A stretch of DNA of 64,000 nucleotides from contig JAGGNK010006460.1 in the NCBI GenBank assembly GCA_017590115.1, forward strand, positions 732,320 through 796,319. The letters are read 5' to 3'. Source of the DNA: Montifringilla adamsi (taxonomy: Eukaryota; Chordata; Aves; Passeriformes; Passeridae). Shown one piece after another: positions 59,601 to 64,000 of the stretch; the first letter of the stretch is position 1, and every line of letters starts with the position of its first letter. Both the position numbers and the translations under genes were made by a program. The notes beneath the pieces are model-generated. The model was not told the origin of the DNA and made no database searches. It saw only the letters and a list, made by a program, of their open reading frames with translations.

Positions 59601-61644
59601 TAAAAGGTTTGAGTTTCTCCTGATCAGTCAACAGGATTTATGCTCCTAAAGCTCTTGGGTGCATATAAATTTCCTGCAGGGTAAGCTCTGATCTTCTAGA
59701 GAGATCCATGCTGAGGAGTCGGGGTCTAAGATAGTAGAATTTCCATCATATGAATGGCCTTCCATTAGCTCAAAATTGGTGTTGAGAAGCAGATTCATTT
59801 AAAAGGAACCATAAACAGCCTGAATTGCTATCAAGCTTGTAATGTCAGGAGATAAAGTTTAAGGGACTTCTAAGGAGTATCTGACTTATTAATAGCAAAT
59901 GTACTAACAGCCATATCATGAGTGATCTATTTTCTGCTTTCAGTTTACCACTCATCACTACTCACCCTTTTCCTAGGAAGAATACTGCAGTTCTAACAGA
60001 AGGATGATTTACCCAAAGAGGTGGAGAGATTAGATGGAGGGATAGGCAGTGGATGCATAGAGATGAAACAGGTTATTAATTTAACAGGTCACTTCTGGAA
60101 GACAGAGGTGGCTAGATACTCTCCCCCTGCCTCTCCCACATCCTCCAGTTACAGGGATGCACAAAGCTTAGAAATGGAAACCCAAGCAGCTGGTCAGCAC
60201 ACACAGCAGTCTCCAGCCACCCAGCTGTGTGACAGTGCAGCTGTGAACTGGACAGTAAATGGCTCTGTCCCCTACCCATCTTACCCTTGTCATCTGTGGA
60301 GCAATGAGGGCTGAAGCGTGTTGCCCTATCCTAGATGAGATCTGGTACAAAAATATCCTTGCCAAAAATAAACTTACATTTTCTGCTATTACTCCCTGCT
60401 GGCACTTGTTCCTGTGTGCTGACTAACAAGTAGAAAGCAGAAGCAAGAGGAGAAGTCAGAAAAAAGAAAATTGACTGTATCCTCAATATGGGAAGAAGTT
60501 TCTTGCATTCACACTTGCTCATTAATGAACATGAATACACATCCTTAATTCACTCTATCACTCCCAGTGAGAAATGACATTAATGCATCTCCTGTTGTCA
60601 TGATAAGAACATTCTGTAGAAAAGTGATCAATTTTTATTTAAACAGTAATACAGAAGATTGCAGAGTAACCCAAAATCTTGATTCACAGTTTATTCTGCT
60701 TACAAACCAGCAATCAAATCTCAAGCCAGTAGCTCAGACATTCAAGGAGATCAAATGCCCAGAGGTGCAGTTGTACCTGGAGATATCATTAAAACCAGTG
60801 AAGGCATGATGGAGCGAGAGAGCACAATCAGGTGATGAATGCCCTCCTGTTTGACTTCCACTAATATTGTATAATTATATTGCTACAAGACAAGAATTCC
60901 CAATTGTAGGCAACTTGGAAAGTGCTTAAGATGATGATATTGTTCTGCCTGGGTGGGCTGTGCCCGAAGGCAATCTTTTAAAAGCAGCTGCTTTAAATGT
61001 TAAATGGTACCCAGGGATTCGTTTGACAGAGGTGTCATGTTTAGTCTTATGCATGTATCAATAAAACTGGTACCATATGTGCAGGTTGGTTGGCAACACT
61101 GAACCTCTGAGACAATCAATATTTCCAGTAACAGACTCATTTCTCTGGTCAAACCCACTGCAGGCTCTCAACCTCTTCTTTCCAAGCCACTGTTCAAACA
61201 TTTCTTCTCTGGAGAACACACTGCAGGCACCTCAATATCACAGTTTGCCTTTTATTTGTACATGCACTTCCCCCAAATATAAGTTAACATGGAGCAGGGA
61301 AGTGGTGGTGGTCAAGGTTTAAGTTTCTGCTCTTTCTACAGTGTGTTTATCCAGCGTTTTTCAGCAGATCCTCTCAGAGCACTTTGGAACCTGCTCTGTT
61401 GTGGCACTCACAGGAAGGTTAATTGTGGATGTGAGAGGGAAAATCACTGCCCCAAGCGTGCTGAGGACAGCTAGAGTCAGCCTGGATATCCCAACGTTTT
61501 GAGTATGGCAGTGACAGTTCCTCCAAAAGCCTGTGCATTTGCAGCTCCCTGACCGCTCAGACACACACTGTGCTCAGAAATGTGAGGTGGAGATTGTTAG
61601 CTTATGTCCTCAAACAGCTTTCCCCAGGATAATGTTCTGCTGTT
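56661..61644. other. Intergenic, repeat-poor
   Basis: About 5 kb with no recognisable transposon and no credible exon. AT-rich blocks such as 58.75-59.15 kb look like unique sequence and could be conserved non-coding DNA, but that cannot be judged from one genome. Confidence 0.6.
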
Positions 61645-61755
61645 TGCAGAAGGACTTTGGTGGCATTGGAAGAAATTCTTCCCAATGTGCAATCTGAACT
61701 TCCCCTGGCACAGCTTGTGACTGTGTCCTCTTGTCCTGTCATGAAATTGTCCCTA
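61645..61755 (-). mobile_element. CR1 LINE fragment, short
   Basis: The inner 3' UTR blocks 'aagaaattcttcccaatgtg', 'caatctgaacttcccctggc' and 'gtgtcctcttgtcctgtc' match CR1 in antisense. The 3' terminal part is missing. Confidence 0.7.
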
Positions 61756-64000
61756 CATCATCCATTTGGCTACCACTGGGACAATTAAAAAGGTCACTTT
61801 TTTCCTGGTATACTAATTCTAAATTGGGTTTAGCAACTCTTTCTAAAGAATCTGTTCTAGTGCAGTAGTGACTGATCTACCTACCAGTAAAGCCTCTCAT
61901 CAAGGAGATCAGCACTGCCTGAATAAGCCCAGCTAAAAATAGCAGACATATTAATGACATGGCACAAAATCCCTTTTTCTTTTTCCAGCTGAGACTACTT
62001 CTCATTTAGGTGAGTAGCAAAATTTACAGTTTGGAAGTACACTTTATAAGGTTACTTGCCTTGACCCAGCATTTGTTTCACTTGGAGCATGGGACACTCA
62101 TTGCAGGGAAGCATCTGGGTAGAAGAAGAGGTGCTAGTAGATGTGTGTTTGGACAGGATTCATCTCTGGATGAATCACCTGATAAACCCATTCCCTAACA
62201 TAGCATGAGAGACAGATTTAACACTCCCAAATGAAATGTTAATGCACAACCAATCCCCTATAACATCCGCATGGTAAATAATTTACTTTTCTTCCAAGCA
62301 CTGAAGAAGATTAATGGACAGGTTTTTTGGAAAAAAAAAAATCAAGTTAAAACATTTGCAGGTTCCAGTGTCATTGCAGTAACAGGCAGCGAGTGTAAAC
62401 ACTGCAAGGACTGTATCCATTTAGCAGCGACTGGGAGACCACACAGTGCACGAGAGGCAGCGATGAGCAGAGCTGCCCTTTCCATTAAGGGGCCACTTCA
62501 AGTTTCCATTTGGAGCTGGGAGAGGCAGAGGATTCACTGGCCAGGTTCAAGGCACCCATTATTTGTTATTATGAACTTTCCAAAATGAAGAGATTAAAAT
62601 AAGTCCAAAGTGTTTCTCTGACAAATGTTAAATGTCATCCACAAGATATATAGCACTTCTGTTCCCCTCCAAAAGCTTTTAGTTCAGTGGCAGAGGTTAC
62701 CGAGGGCTTGTCCACTGGCTGCCACTTTATAGTTTTAGCACTGGCCAGAGAGCAATCCAAAGTTTCAATAATGAGTAATAGCACTTTCAGCTCACCATCA
62801 TCATTTGTCCTACATCCATTATTGTCCTAAGAGACCAATCTTGCTGATGTAAATGGTACTGACAGCTGGTGTGTCAGCGTTTCACACCTCTGCAGCTGCC
62901 AGGCTGCAGGATTACAAATATATGAAAAATAAAAAAGCTAAAATCCTAACGCATCAATAGAGTTCAAAACAGCATCCAACAGCCCATGCTGTAAAAACAC
63001 GTCAGGCTGTACACACCAGCAGTGCTCCAGCTGCCTGCAGTAAATGCACCTGTCAAAATTGGGGAAAGAAAATCAGGGTTACGATGGGTACAGAAGGTAG
63101 TTCAGGGTGCAACGGGAGATGGCAGACTTCCCTAAGCATGGCTGATCTCTGCAGTTATCCCATTAGCTGGAATTTCATGCATCCCTTAGTCAACATATAC
63201 TCACGTTCACATCACGGACTGTATGGGCTATCTGCATGTTTACATCCATAATGATGCTTTGAGTATTCTCACATTCCCTTTTTTCCTTTCCCTGCACTCC
63301 CTGAGATCAAGGTGATATGTTCAACATAGCAATCAAAAAGGAATAACAATCCATTACCACCACCAAACTGATTGTGCTGATCTACAGTGGCAAATAACCT
63401 CAGCTGATGGACCAGCTTTCAAAAAATCATTAGAAAAGTGAACCACCACTACATCAATCACGAACCTCCCAGCCACTGTAGGGCTCCCTGGACACTAACA
63501 GGTTGGCACTGTTTCCAATATGAAGAACTTAATCACCCCACAGCTACTCTGTGTAACTACAAAAGTTGCTCTTTACCCCAAAGTATTTCAAATCCATACC
63601 CTGGATTCGAATCACTAACCTCATCAGCACACAGCCCCAACAGACAGAGTGAGAGGTAACTTTTTGAACCAAGCAATAAATCAAATGTTTGCATCGAGTG
63701 TGACTCAAAAGCTGGACTCTTATAAGTGTGCGTGAAAACCCTCTGCCCAACACTGATGACCCTGCAAGGCAGAGCCAAGGCAAAAATGTGAAGTTATCAC
63801 AAATTTGAGACCAGGTTGCTCATCACCCAAAGAGAACATCAGACCATCCCTTCTATCTGTAGAGGCAGGAGGCACTTGGCACTGTCAAACCAGCCACACT
63901 TGCCTGTGGTGGCACTTTGTGTCTGGGAGGCATCCTGCGACGTTCGGGATTTCAGCAGGCAGCCAGCCGCTCCGGGCCAGTGGGCTCTGGACACGAACGC
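61756..64000. other. Intergenic, right end of window
   Basis: Mostly unique-looking AT-rich sequence without recognisable repeats. The last 70 bases become CpG-rich. No exon could be assigned. Confidence 0.6.

Noticed and set aside
63438..64000. First exon of an HS3ST3A1-like sulfotransferase at the right end
   Set aside because: Only the CpG rise hints at a gene. No type II membrane anchor or sulfotransferase motif is encoded in the last 600 bases on either strand.
1..64000. CRISPR arrays, operons, tRNA or rRNA genes
   Set aside because: This is a vertebrate nuclear sequence. No regularly spaced repeats, no tRNA cloverleaf with A and B boxes and no rRNA sequence were seen.

Overview
The window is vertebrate nuclear DNA, almost certainly from a bird. 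Many truncated CR1 LINEs carry the avian 3' end (variants of GATTCTGTGATTCTGTG), there is a solo LTR of a passerine-like endogenous retrovirus, no SINE family is evident, and the one clear gene is split into exons with canonical GT/AG sites. The species cannot be fixed from the sequence alone.

The only gene supported with confidence is COX10 (mitochondrial protoheme IX farnesyltransferase, the first step of heme A synthesis) on the minus strand. Coding exons 1 to 4 are at 22138-22096, 20941-20817, 19306-18982 and 11926-11802. They join in frame to exactly 206 codons: the mitochondrial presequence, the linker and the first membrane segments. The window then stays in intron 4 to its left edge (at least 11.8 kb). 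Exons 5 to 7, which hold the aspartates of the first motif and the rest of the active site, were not found here and should lie to the left.

The COX10 promoter is a CpG island at about 21955-22335, without a TATA box, with a YY1-type element (AAGATGGCGGC on the minus strand) whose ATG opens a six-codon upstream ORF. On the plus strand the same island could start a divergent, probably non-coding transcript (22247 onward). Three CR1 copies crowd within 1.7 kb of the island.

From about 22.5 kb to 64 kb the window looks like intergenic sequence. It holds CR1 fragments in both orientations, a piece of CR1 reverse transcriptase with several breaks (about 43.6-44.4 kb), a 695-bp solo LTR with a 5-bp target duplication (36861-37555), four near-perfect hairpins, homopolymer runs, a short interstitial telomere-like tract and minor tandem repeats. 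No second protein gene could be recognised. Two weak ORF candidates (49781-49999 plus, 31222-31728 minus) are recorded with low confidence. CpG density rises in the last 70 bases, which may mark the approach to another CpG island.

I did not find a new biological system. The most checkable points are the hairpins, a segment of about 200 bp present both in COX10 intron 3 and beyond its promoter, and the architecture of the COX10 promoter.
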